From positions 2,604,001 through 2,668,000 of the forward strand of contig JAGVRJ010000002.1 in the NCBI GenBank assembly GCA_019059635.1: a DNA stretch of 64,000 bases. The letters are read 5' to 3'. The translations under genes and the position numbers were made by a program. The notes under the pieces were generated by a model. That model had not been told where the DNA came from, did not search any database, and saw nothing but the letters and a program-made list of their open reading frames with translations. Shown piece by piece: positions 10,927 to 21,200 of the stretch; position 1 is the first letter of the stretch, and every line of letters begins with the position of its first letter. The stretch is from Proales similis (taxonomy: Eukaryota > Rotifera > Eurotatoria > Ploima > Proalidae).

Positions 10927-11160
10927 TCTTGAGTTTTGTGGCAAGTTTTTCCAATTGAAAATTGAAAAGATTCCTTTTAAAGCGTTTCTTTGGCTACTTT
11001 CTACTCTAGCTAGCTAGTGATATTTCTTGACTACGCTTCATTTCACTTGGCTTGTATTGACTCATGAATAAATTAGTAATCAGGCAGGTAGCACAGTTGA
11101 AGCAATCGCTAGTCCTTGCCTATAGCATGTTAAAATAACAAATCGAAACTTTTTAGTTAT

Positions 11161-12456
11161 TTATTTTGAAATTTCTGCTGCAGAATCTGACACATCGATT
11201 TGGCTGCGGAGAAAGCGTAGAAATTTTATGAGATTTATCCTTTCTTTTGCTGACACCGGCACTACATGTAGTCCGGTTGAATTGCGAATTGACTTCAAAA
11301 TTAAATCTATTTGATTTAAATCGACATTGTCGACCTTGTTTGCCACTAAAATAGAAGTCTTAGAAACGAGAAGCTGACTGTCGTAGAAATCGATAGCAGC
11401 TTTCATATTGCTGTATTGCATAACTGGGTCCTCATTTGATGAAACATCAACCACAAACAAGACGACTCGGCAGCGCTCCAGATGCTTTAGGAATCGAGTT
11501 CCAAAGCCCAGAGTCAAGTCAGGTAGCAGGCCGGGCAAATCAGCGATTGTGATCTGTCTATAGTCTTCGTAGCAGACAGTGCCCACGTGAGGATGAAGCG
11601 TCGTGAATGAATAGTCGCCTATTTTGGGCCTTGCTCGAGAGACTGCGTTCAATAGCGAAGACTTGCCAACGTTTGGATAGCCGATCTGTTTAGTTTCTCA
11701 AGTCAGCAATTGAACCTTTTTTTCAACACATTGGCATTTACCAGAGCCGCATCGGCAACAAGTTGTAACTCTAGCTGTAAATTCAGCTCTTCGCCAGCAT
11801 GCCCCGACTCGAATTGAGTCGGACGGCGATTTTCGTTTGATAGATAGTATGCATTTCCTTTTCCACCAGCTCCTCCCCTAGCTACGAGAAACATGGGTTT
11901 CTGTTCAGTAATCTCCTCGAGCAGTTTGCCTCGTTCATCCAGAAGCAATGTCCCCATGGGAACGTGTACGGTAACATGCGAGCCGTTCTTGCCTCGCATG
12001 TTTACCGGCCTACCCGCTCCTCCATGCTCTGCTTGATACATGCTACGAACTTTGTTGAGGGATTTAAGTCCTGAGTCTCCTGGTAGTAAATCAGCTGGCT
12101 TCTAACAGCCACGAAAACAAGAGCTGAGTCTCAACTCTTACCCTTGATTATCACGTGTCCTCCATTGCCGCCATCTCCGCCGTCTGGACCAGCGAATTCG
12201 TTGCCTTTTAAATGAAGAAATGAAACGAGACCATCACCACCACGGCCTCCCTTCACTGTGGTCAGTTTGAAATCAACAAAATATTGTGACTTGATCGTGA
12301 TAAGCTCGTCAAAACCCAAAATTTGGCTTCGTTTTCCTAAGGGCCTACCAGTGAGGGCTTCGCTTGCTCGTCTTTGACAGGTAGAATGGGCTCTTTGGAT
12401 AGGGCGCGTTTGGCTAGGTGTTGTCGAGAAAAGCAAAAAAATCGCTTAATGAGCAT
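11161..12456 (-). CDS. MTG2: Mitochondrial Obg GTPase (MTG2/GTPBP5)
   Basis: Obg-family GTPase for assembly of the mitochondrial large ribosomal subunit. Exons 12349-12456, 12142-12289, 11742-12094 and 11161-11685 give 377 aa. Exon 1 encodes a basic presequence (MLIKRFFCFSRQHLAKRA), consistent with mitochondrial import. The Obg fold follows with GGRGGDG, GPDGGDGGNGGH and GKNGSHVTVHVPMGT. The G domain has GYPNVGKSS (G1), TTLHP (G2), DLPGL (G3), NKVD (G4) and SAK (G5). The frame downstream of exon 1 has no upstream ATG. The 59-nt intron 12290-12348 solves this, linking the presequence exon to SQYFVDFK. The stop codon overlaps an AATAAA on the minus strand. Confidence 0.9.
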
Positions 12457-12550
12457 TTGTTCACTTGAGTGAGGAATGGAAATCTTCCCAACCAGAGGTG
12501 TTTAGATACGAATTCGCGAGCAAAACAAAATCAACAAAAACAGAAAAGTT

Positions 12551-13657
12551 TTATTCCAAATGGTCGAGATAACTTCGAATTCGAAGAGATGAGTAAATCT
12601 CTTTGGCGTTGAGTAGATCTGCTGGATAGACCGGCTTGGGTTTTACTTCAGCTAGCTGTCTTTGCCTCTGAGCTTCCAGCTTTTTTCTCACCTCCATTTC
12701 CTCGTAGATTCGGTACTGGTCATCGATCACTTGACAAATGATGATGGTTCGATAAGAAAGGTCTAAAATGCAAAAACTAATTTTACTCACTCCGATACTT
12801 GGAGCTGTAGTCTGGCTTGTAAGGCTTCTTTTTTTCATACGAATACGGCTCGTAATTCTTTTTGTAATTTACATCCTCTGGTTTCCGATAATTCGACTCC
12901 TTCGAATACTTCTTCGGATATTTTGGCTCCTTCTTGGCGTAGTCGTTTACTTCCCAATATTTCTCGTAGTTTTTTACCTCATAGTTTTCGCTGTATTGTC
13001 TTTGGGAATATTTATTCCCTTTTTTTTCATACCCGCTTGAGTATTTCGACTTGACTGGACGGTATTCGTCGTATTCATTGTCTTTCCAATATTTGGCCAT
13101 TAGTTTGTGAGGCTTCTTTTTGTAGTGATTTCTTTTTGGATACTCGTACTCCTCTTCAACATAGGGCTCTTCGTATGGATCGTATGGGTCATATGAAGAA
13201 TAAGAAGAAGAATACGAATCAAGGTAGTCGGGCGAGTAGTTCCTTTTAGACTTCCTTGTACCCTTGAATTGATCGCTTCCAAAATAAAGACCAAGAAACT
13301 TGTCACTCAAGTCCTTGTTTCTTATTCTCGCCTTCTTTCTGACCTAAAAAATGCTCAAGTGACTAGTCTAGGTGGTAATGATCAAGCGACTGGCTTTTTA
13401 ATACCGGAACAAGAATGTCACGATGTGAAGGGAAGGTCTGGTCGTCATAAAATTCGGTGTAGTCGTACATGACAAAATCGGTTGGAATCAATACGCTCCG
13501 CGGTGAGTCTGAATAATACGGATTGTCATCACTTGGATAAAATTCGACCGGTTCTTGAGAAGTGACGGTTTAAATTTGGCTGGCATTCGACTAGATTGAT
13601 AATGGACTCACCGGCAAGGAAACACAGAAATAAAAAAGAGATAAAAAGCAGCGTCAT
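12551..13657 (-). CDS. Secreted Tyr/Lys/Glu-rich protein, unrecognised
   Basis: Exons 13612-13657 (signal MTLLFISFLFLCFLA, phase 1), 13405-13553, 12791-13343 and 12551-12762; about 319 aa. The central region is extremely rich in Tyr, Lys, Glu, Ser and Pro, with motifs such as DPYDPYEEPY and repeated YxKKxxKY, and has almost no hydrophobic core. The C-terminal exon encodes a charged helical segment (EEMEVRKKLEAQRQRQ) ending SYLDHLE. The last intron (12763-12790) would be only 28 nt, with a perfect GTGAGT donor and TTTTAG acceptor; it is needed to keep the frame. Composition resembles extracellular matrix, cuticle or adhesive proteins, but no family is recognised. Confidence 0.7.
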
Positions 13658-14267
13658 TTGATAATTATTGCGTAAAGAATCGCTGTAGTTTTGCTTGTTG
13701 AGTAGAAAAAATCAAACAAATTGTTTGGAGAAAATGTCGCAATTTATAAAGCGAGATTTATTATATGGTCACTCGTTTCGCAACTCTGTTTACTTTACAC
13801 CAAACTAAACGGATGAAGGGGGGTTCTAAAGAGTACGTTCGATTGATTTGATTGAAAGATTTGACCGAGAGTGCTGATTTTGCTTCATTTGGACTATATG
13901 TGTGCGTGTGCTCGAATGCGTCCGAATAATTGACTGGTTGGTTTGCTGATCGATTTTCGATTTGTAGCAAAATATTTCTAATTCGGGCGCCAAATTTCGA
14001 ACTCGACCAATCGAACTTGAATTCTACTGCTTTGATACAAAATCAATTCAGAGCTCGGCGCTGTTCATACACACACGCATCGTCCCTCAATAATCAACTA
14101 TTCTCTTTTCTCGCTCGTATTATTCTTTTTTTTCCTACATGATTTGACTGAGCTTAAAATGACACGATACATCGAATGCAGAATGCTCTCATTCATACTT
14201 TAATTCAATATTTTTAGTTGAAAGGATTTGTTTTTTTTTTGAGGAAGAAGCACACCAAGATTAAAGA
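13658..14267. other. Divergent intergenic region, no gene seen
   Basis: Shared upstream DNA of the Tyr-rich gene (minus) and the small secreted-protein gene (plus). There are A/T tracts but no recognised element. Confidence 0.45.
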
Positions 14268-14905
14268 ATGAAAACACTCTCCGTCTCTCTGGGACTCGTT
14301 TTGGCCCTGGCTGCTCTCACCAGTAGGCGATTTGTTTCAAGAACTTAACAAAATCACCATTTGTCTAAAATTCAATTTTAAATCTCAAACTAACAGGCGC
14401 GTGGCCATCAAGAAGAAGAATGTCAGGTCCACGTTTCGGATATGAAGAGCCAGACGAATTTGATGCGAGAGAGTCGTTCAGTCACCACGAGCTGCGAGAT
14501 TCAAATTACCGAGGCGAGCCGTTGCACATTCAATTAGAGTCAGAGCAAAATCCGGAACGATCCCGAGTCAGGCTACTGAGCAATAGACGTATGCGACCAT
14601 TTGATAATCAGAGACAACCAATGTATGACGAGGAAGACCGCCGGTCCGACTTTGCAGTCGAACAGCCCGAGTTCAATGAGATTGCCCAGAAAAAGAGGCC
14701 TGCCGAAGTAGAAAAGCCAAAATCGAATGAAAAAGCTCAGTCAACTTCAATTAAGAGTCAGGTTGAGCCCAAAGCAGTTGACGAGAGCTTAAAGCTTTTA
14801 AAAGAGATTCGAGAGATCGCTGCCCAGAACACGCTAATCTCTTACATGATTTTGAATCAGATTCGTCAAAATGATGGCGAGCAAAGCGAGCAATCTGTTT
14901 TTTAA
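14268..14905 (+). CDS. Small secreted charged protein, unrecognised
   Basis: Exons 14268-14322 (signal MKTLSVSLGLVLALAALT, phase 1) and 14397-14905; 187 aa. The mature protein is hydrophilic, with many Arg, Glu, Gln and Pro residues and several dibasic sites. It ends in a predicted helix, LKLLKEIREIAAQNTLISYMILNQIRQ split by no gap, then an acidic tail. The segment ISYMILNQIRQN recalls the IRYLILNQRSIN core of the tandem secreted family, and the signal-exon/phase-1 layout is the same. Relationship is therefore possible but weak. Dibasic sites could suggest a neuropeptide precursor, yet no amidation-type repeats are seen. AATAAA lies at 14991-14996. Confidence 0.65.
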
Positions 14906-15159
14906 TTTTATGTTGCTGTTGTTCCACTTTGCTCAACTATTTATGCTTGTTTTAGACTTGGACTTTTATTTTTAGTGTTGGAACAGGAAGAATAAAAAAT
15001 TTGGCTAATTTCTGGACGCGTTTAATACCTTGTTAAAATTTTCTTTTGTTTGAACCGGCTTTATTGAGAAATGTATCGTCAAAATCAACTTGAACAAAAA
15101 CTGATCAACAAGAGCAGTGAGTGGCGTCTTGTTCGGGCTGGCTCGTCATTGCGCTTTAC

Positions 15160-16443
15160 TTAATTGTTCTTTTTGGTGTCTTCACTCAGTGAATTGTTGT
15201 TGTTGTCGTCGTTGAGCTGTTCCTCTTGATGGCCGAGCTCGCCGATCTCTTCAGATTTGCTAGACGAGTTTACCGACTCGTCTAATTCACTTTGTTGTTG
15301 CTTTTTCAAGTGCGTCAGATATTTCGGCTCTAGGTTGATCTCCTTGTTCAATTCGTCCAGCTCGTGTTGCATTCTAGTCTGCATGTGCTTAACTAACTGA
15401 TTGACCGAGTCGATGCTCATGCCTTTGGTCGAAAATGGCGGCATCACTCTGATTTTGATCAAACCATTCGGCAAGAATTTCTTCTCTTTTGTGGAGAAAA
15501 AATTCGAGTAAGAAGAGACGAGAATACAGACGATCGGAACCTATTATGAAGCCGAAAAATGCTGGCCAAAGTGTCGAGCGTACTGGATCAAGCAAAAAAA
15601 TCGTTACCTGAGCCTGAATGGCCAAATGGAATGCTCCCTTTTTGAACGGTAGCATCTCTGCTTTTTCGCTCCTTGTTCCCTCTGGGAATATCCAGACTCT
15701 CAGCTTTGGGTGGTAGAAAAATCAATTAGAGACGCGATGGGCGAGATTTAAGCTGGGTTGATAGGAAATACATTTTCTTGAACTATTTTGTTGGCCAAAA
15801 AATCGATTGTTCCGCGAGCTTTCTCCGGATTCAGGCGATCAATAAAAGTAACCGCATTCAAGTAAGAAAGGATGCCAAATGGGCCTGCAAACAGCAGCTC
15901 TTTTTTCGCCAGCGGGGTACAATGAGCATCGGGCCATGCAGTCATCATTGCTTGATGTTTAGTAAAAATGCGAGATTATGAGAATAGTTTTATGAAGCTT
16001 TAAGTTTTAATTACCGACTAAGTCCAGCGCACTTTGATGATTACTCAAAATGATGAAAGGCTCCTTGAGCTTGAGGTATTCAGAGTTTTCAAATTTGACG
16101 TTCAACGAGAACAGCCACGGATAGACATATTTGACGAACGTTGCTCCGAACCTACGAATTGAAGCATTTATTTCGAACCGGGACTCACGAGGCAGACAAG
16201 TCCTATCTACCAGATATTTCGGGTGTTTCGCGGTCTCCACAGCGAGAACGGTATGAGCAGAACGCAAGTGGCGAATACCGCAAAAGCAAAGACAGCAGCT
16301 TTGACGTAGAACTGAAGCGGATTTCTTATTCGCATAAGCAAGAAGACTGAAAAAAGGACGAGCAAAATGATGTTCCATTTGGTAAAGCAGCAGCAAGCAG
16401 CTTCGTGTGCAATGCCATTGTCCGGCATTGATTCGGCGGACAT
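15160..16443 (-). CDS. 1-acyl-sn-glycerol-3-phosphate acyltransferase (AGPAT)
   Basis: Converts lysophosphatidic acid to phosphatidic acid in the ER membrane. Exons 16211-16443, 16015-16151, 15772-15950, 15608-15703 and 15160-15540 give 341 aa. Two hydrophobic segments lie near the N-terminus ([13 protein letters not shown] and [18 protein letters not shown]). Catalytic motif I is NHQSALD (HX4D), motif III is FPEGTR, and the core reads [25 protein letters not shown]. The domain end shows the typical [11 protein letters not shown] and VRVMPP-like strands. The extra C-terminus is Gln/Ser/Asp/Asn-rich and likely disordered. It is close to AGPAT1/2 in layout; the exact orthologue is unresolved. 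Confidence 0.9.
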
Positions 16444-16851
16444 GATCTAGTTAGGTAAACGGTTTGTTTATTTATTCACTTTTGATGACAATCGATTGCC
16501 GTGAAGCTGACTGAACAGGGTTTTACGAGCCCTCACAAATGCCTCTGAGCACTAAATTGTGAACCATTACTCTTGCTCATTTGAATAGAATTGGATGCTA
16601 CACGGGCTTAGGGAGAATGCAAGAAGAGAATTATACGGAGCCTCGTCATACGAAGCATTCACATCATCACATAATTTGTCTGCGCGCGCATCTCTGCTCA
16701 TTACGCAAACGAGAAGTGATACGAAGCTTTCAAAAGCTGCCGCTTTGACCTTCAACATTGAATTTCGCTCAACGCTACATCGTGTTTTCGCTGTCGCTGA
16801 GCTAAACAAATCAACTAATCAATAAGCAAATCGGTCGAAAATTCACAAAAA
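16444..16851. other. Short divergent promoter region
   Basis: Only about 410 bp separate the AGPAT and WAP start codons on opposite strands, so promoter elements are probably shared. No specific motif can be defended. Confidence 0.45.
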
Positions 16852-17988
16852 ATGAACCAAAGTCTCTTGTTGTTTTTATTTATTTTCACTCTTTATTCTG
16901 CTGTTGATTCTACTTACAATCCGGCTCGTAAGTAACTTTGAAATGTTCAAATGTCTGCTGCTTTCTTCCATTCCATTTTTCGACAGAATTTAAACGACGC
17001 CATAAGCCCATATTTCAGCTGGCGCCCGAACCAGATCAATATCAAGAGCCCAAAAGTGAGCCAAAGCCACTTAAGCAGTCAAACACTCCTCCGCCTCGTA
17101 CCGACCTGGAAGCCGAACTTTTAAATCAATTGCCTGAATGTCCACGATACTCCCGTCCGCCTGCCTGTAGACACGAGTGCTTGGCCGATGCAAACTGTGC
17201 TGGCAAAGACATTTGTGTAAGTCAAAGACTCTGCCCCGATCATTGCATTGAGATTAAAAAATATTTGTGTCAAGTGCCAACATGAATGTGGCAGCCGCTG
17301 TGTTTCTCCGATGGAAATGAAGAGATCCGAGCCAGTGTACTTGATGTGCCCACCAGTCGACCCGGTCTATAACAAAACCTGCGAGCCGCGCTCTTCACTT
17401 TGCTCCTCAGATGCGGACTGTTGGAACAATGAAAAGTGCTGCTGGCTTGACTGTCGAAAAGTCTGCATAGGTAGATTCAACTCAACTCAAGCCAATTTTT
17501 CATTTCCGATCCAACTCATATATTCACAAGCGGCCAAGTCCGAAGAAAATTCGGGAAGAAAAGAGCCAACTCCGTCGTCGTCGTCAAATGATGATGCTTA
17601 TGATTATAGCGACGAGCTGGCAGATCTTTTTGAGAAAAACTTGAATGCTGATAGAGATAGGGAATCGAGTCGTTCGTTTGATCGAAAAAATCGATTACCA
17701 CCGGGCTTAAGAATGGCCGGCGAGTCAGCAGATCTATTGTCATCATCAATGTATGATTCCAACTCAATGGGACCAATGGCTGGAATGATGAACATGCCAA
17801 TGAGCGGCTTAAATCCTTATGCTCACTATGGCCAACATCCCGGAGCATCCCAGATGAACCTTCTAAGCGCCATTAGTCCATATTCTGCTGCAGGTGGATT
17901 CGGCCAGTTCGGTCTTGGCTCTAACATGTACAAAGCCGGGAGCAGTCGGGGACCATACGCTGCCTCTAATCGACGCCGTTTGTTTTAG
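16852..17988 (+). CDS. Secreted two-WAP-domain protein with Met/Gly/Ser tail
   Basis: Exons 16852-16927 (signal MNQSLLLFLFIFTLYSAVDS), 16987-17216 and 17275-17988; 339 aa. Two whey-acidic-protein four-disulfide cores are seen. The first runs from CPRYSRPPACRHEC to CCQHECGSRCVSP and is split by intron 2. The second runs from CPPVDPVY to CCWLDCRKVC. WAP domains typically inhibit serine proteases or act as antimicrobials outside cells. The C-terminal third is low complexity: Ser/Asp/Asn-rich, then rich in Met, Gly, Pro, Tyr and Ala, ending in SNRRRLF. AATAAA lies at 18042-18047. The WAP call is firm; activity is not predictable. Confidence 0.83.
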
Positions 17989-18078
17989 TTTTAGCATTAA
18001 AGGCGTTTGACTTTTATTCTTCTTTCAAGTTTTAGCTATCAAATAAACTTGTTTAAACTACGTTTATAAACTTTGAAT

Positions 18079-18123
18079 ATGGACGATTCCGATGAAAACG
18101 AGAAGCTGAATCTGGTGAATTAA
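18079..18123 (+). other. Possible upstream ORF in the CCDC180 leader
   Basis: ATG at 18079 opens a 14-codon frame ending at TAA 18121-18123. It cannot be spliced in frame to the main start at 18284 because an in-frame TAG precedes that ATG. It is either a uORF or chance. Confidence 0.25.
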
Positions 18124-18283
18124 GGATCGCAATTAGAACTTAACATTGACTCGGCATCGTTTCTTCTTAACTAGTAACCATGGCAACGTTTATCCAATTG
18201 CGATCTGGCTTGCATGCTCGCTTAGGTTGATTTCGATTGAGCGTTTACTTTTTGACAGAATTTGGAGCACTTAGAGGATTCAG

Positions 18284-21200
18284 ATGGCCAGTTCGGCACC
18301 TCCAGATGTTCCGTGCGCCGCCAAACTAGGCGCAGTAAGGACTGTGTCTAGCGGAAAGGTTTATCGGCAACTATTCGAGGCCCAGGTAAGTCTTTTGCTT
18401 TCTCCCATCAACAAGTGATGTGTTGAGAATTGATCCCAATAGGTTCAGCTGTCCAATGCATTGGATCGAGTAAAAGCCAAAGAACGCTCAAATGAGCCCA
18501 AGGTTCAGCCAGACCAAACTCCGCTTGTTCGTGAAGGACGCGCTCTTCGCGGTGTTCACACTCTCACATCTGAACAAATTAAATGGATGAATGCCGATGA
18601 AAATGAGCCCTACGTGCAGAATCCAGCTCTTCTAAGGTTGAGATCGTCCGAACTTGCTGTTTTTTAAGGCTTCAAAATTATTTTTTCTTCAAAACTAATC
18701 CGCCTCCAGGTACCAGAACGAGATATCCAAAAGACAAGAAGCAAAGATGAAAAAGAAAAGCGGAGAGATGGAAGTCTATCAGCTGCCGGATGAACTTGGT
18801 AAAATGAAATGAACACCAATAAAACGCCGATTGTTCATCATCGTTCGCATTTAGACTGCAGGTCCAAAAATAGCAACATTGAAGAGCGTATAGAAAATTC
18901 ACGCAAGAAAAAGTAAAAATCATTCGTGTTATTCTGGTCGCGACAAATGCTCATAAAAGAATCGCAGACACGAAGAACTTTGGGAAGACATGCAACATCA
19001 AATCGCTTTGATAAATATGGTTTGATTGCTCCGATTCAGAGCCAAAGCATCTGCCCTATTTAACTCACTTGTCAAAGGATCTCGAGCCCGTCGTGAAAGA
19101 GTGCGCTGAGGCGTTGAGAAAGTTCCTGCAAAACAGCGAACAAGGTAAACAAAAACGTGTTTGACTGAATTCAAACGGAAAATAAGAATCGAACACAGAA
19201 ATACGTCAACTGCTGAGCCAACTCGATGACAAGGAATATGTGAGCTAATTCCAAGCAATTCGGCTAGTGCCGACTCGACGTTTATTTTTGCTCTCGTTTC
19301 AAGTATGTCCTGAATGGAACAAATCAGAAATTCGAGCAGACAAGAAGCGAGTTCTTGTCTCACACCGACTTGCGCAAAGAGGCCATTGAACGAATGGACC
19401 AGAAATTGGAGCAAATTGAGCTTGAACGAGCCGATAAGGTTTCTTGTCATCCAGTCACATTTCCGCCTCAGTTCAATATGATCAACACTTATTTAAATTG
19501 TTCAAGATTCGTCAGGTGATCGGCTCTTTCGCTCCACGGCTCATCTTGAACAATTTCGGAACGAGGCCCAGTCTTGAGCGAATGATCGACCTAGAAATTC
19601 AAGTAAACTGATGCTTTGAAGAAAACAGTGGAGTTTACAAGTCGAGCTAATTTAAATTAAGGAGTTGAATGCACACGTCTTGAACAACAAGAAATGCTAT
19701 GCAGAGCTCTATTCAAAGCTCATCACTGCCGATCTGGAACGTGAACGAGACCAGATTCAACTAATTGACGCTTGTCAAAAAGAATGGTGCGATCATGCAC
19801 TTCAGCTCGAGCTCAACAAACTTGAGTAGGAGCTTTACACTCACAAGCGCTTGGAGTGCAAATAATTGCTTCATAACCTGTTTGCTTGAAGGGAATTTGT
19901 GGAGAATTTGAACATGCTGAATCCAAAGAGCGGAATGAACTTGGAAGAAGAGTTCATTCGAGAACAGGCCAAGCTGAATGAGAAGCGTTTAGAGCTTGTC
20001 CGTTCATTGAGCGAGCTGAAGCCTCCTGAATGCACCAAGGCGCGAGTCTACGCCTGGTTCGAGTCAATGAGAGACATTGGCAAATCTCTGGACGATTTCA
20101 ACGCCGATTATCTCAATCGACTTCAAATCAACTACGAAGAGTCGAATCAGCAGATATTGGCTAAAATGGAAGCCACTCTCGAACACTTGATTTCGAACAG
20201 TATTGTCAACATTGAATGTTCTAAAGAAACGCTGGAAACTCAGCTGCTGCCGATATGGAGCAGAAAACAGAGGGAAATCGAAGAATATTTAGAAATGGTC
20301 GAGGTAATCTCAAACAAGAAAAGAAGAGAGAAATCTGAGCATAAAGCATTTATTTAAAATCAGAACGAGTTCTACGAGTTGAATCAAGCCAACGAACACG
20401 AGCTGAACTCTCTGTTCAAATACCTGCAAGGAGTAGCCCACGCTTGGGACATGCACGAGATCGGGCTAACTAAGAAGGAGAGAGCGCTGCAGGACATGTT
20501 GAATGAGTGTCGACGGGACCATGACTTGGAAAACCAGGTAGGTCGCTTTCGATTCGTTCAGTTTTGAACTTCAGGTTTGAAACGAACTTTAGAAACGAGA
20601 AGAAAAACTTGACTCGCTTTTGGATCAAATGAGAGAGTCGTCGACTGAAAAAGACCTCAAGCGTTTGATGGCAAATATTTCTATTCAGCTGGAAGCGATT
20701 AAGCGAAGCTACGTAGCATTTAACGACGCCCAAATTGAGCTGCTTGGCAAATATCCGTCGATGGTCGACGAAGAGTTGAGAAAATATGAGCAATCGTTGT
20801 TTCATTTTTACTCGATTGTCAGCGTTGATGAGTTCGAGAGCGAGCTGTCGAACGAAAATGCCCAACAAACGGCCGCAGATAGCTTTCGAAACATCCTACG
20901 TGAAGTGCTCAAATCGGACAAAGGAACCAAATTCTACGTCCTGCTACGCAGTGACCAGAAGAGTGAAGAGAACGCGGACAACGGAGACATTCTCACTCAC
21001 GAAGATGTGATTGGCGATCAGAAGCGAAGCATAGTTGAGAAATGCGAACAAAAGAGCTACTTGAAGCATGGCTTCGTTTCGCCACTGCTTTTGGATGAGA
21101 CAAGAAATCGGTGAGTTGAAACGCGATCAAACTGAAGCGAAAAGGTTCTTTGCAGTGAAATTTTCTCAGTGTGCGATTGAATTTCCTCAATCATTTGGAA

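Noticed and set aside
12349-12436. Frameshift or sequencing error at the MTG2 N-terminus
   Set aside because: A normal 59-nt GT-AG intron explains the frame change and restores a mitochondrial presequence.
14268-14905. Neuropeptide precursor
   Set aside because: There are dibasic sites, but no repeated peptide, no Gly-Lys-Arg amidation sites and no Cys pattern.
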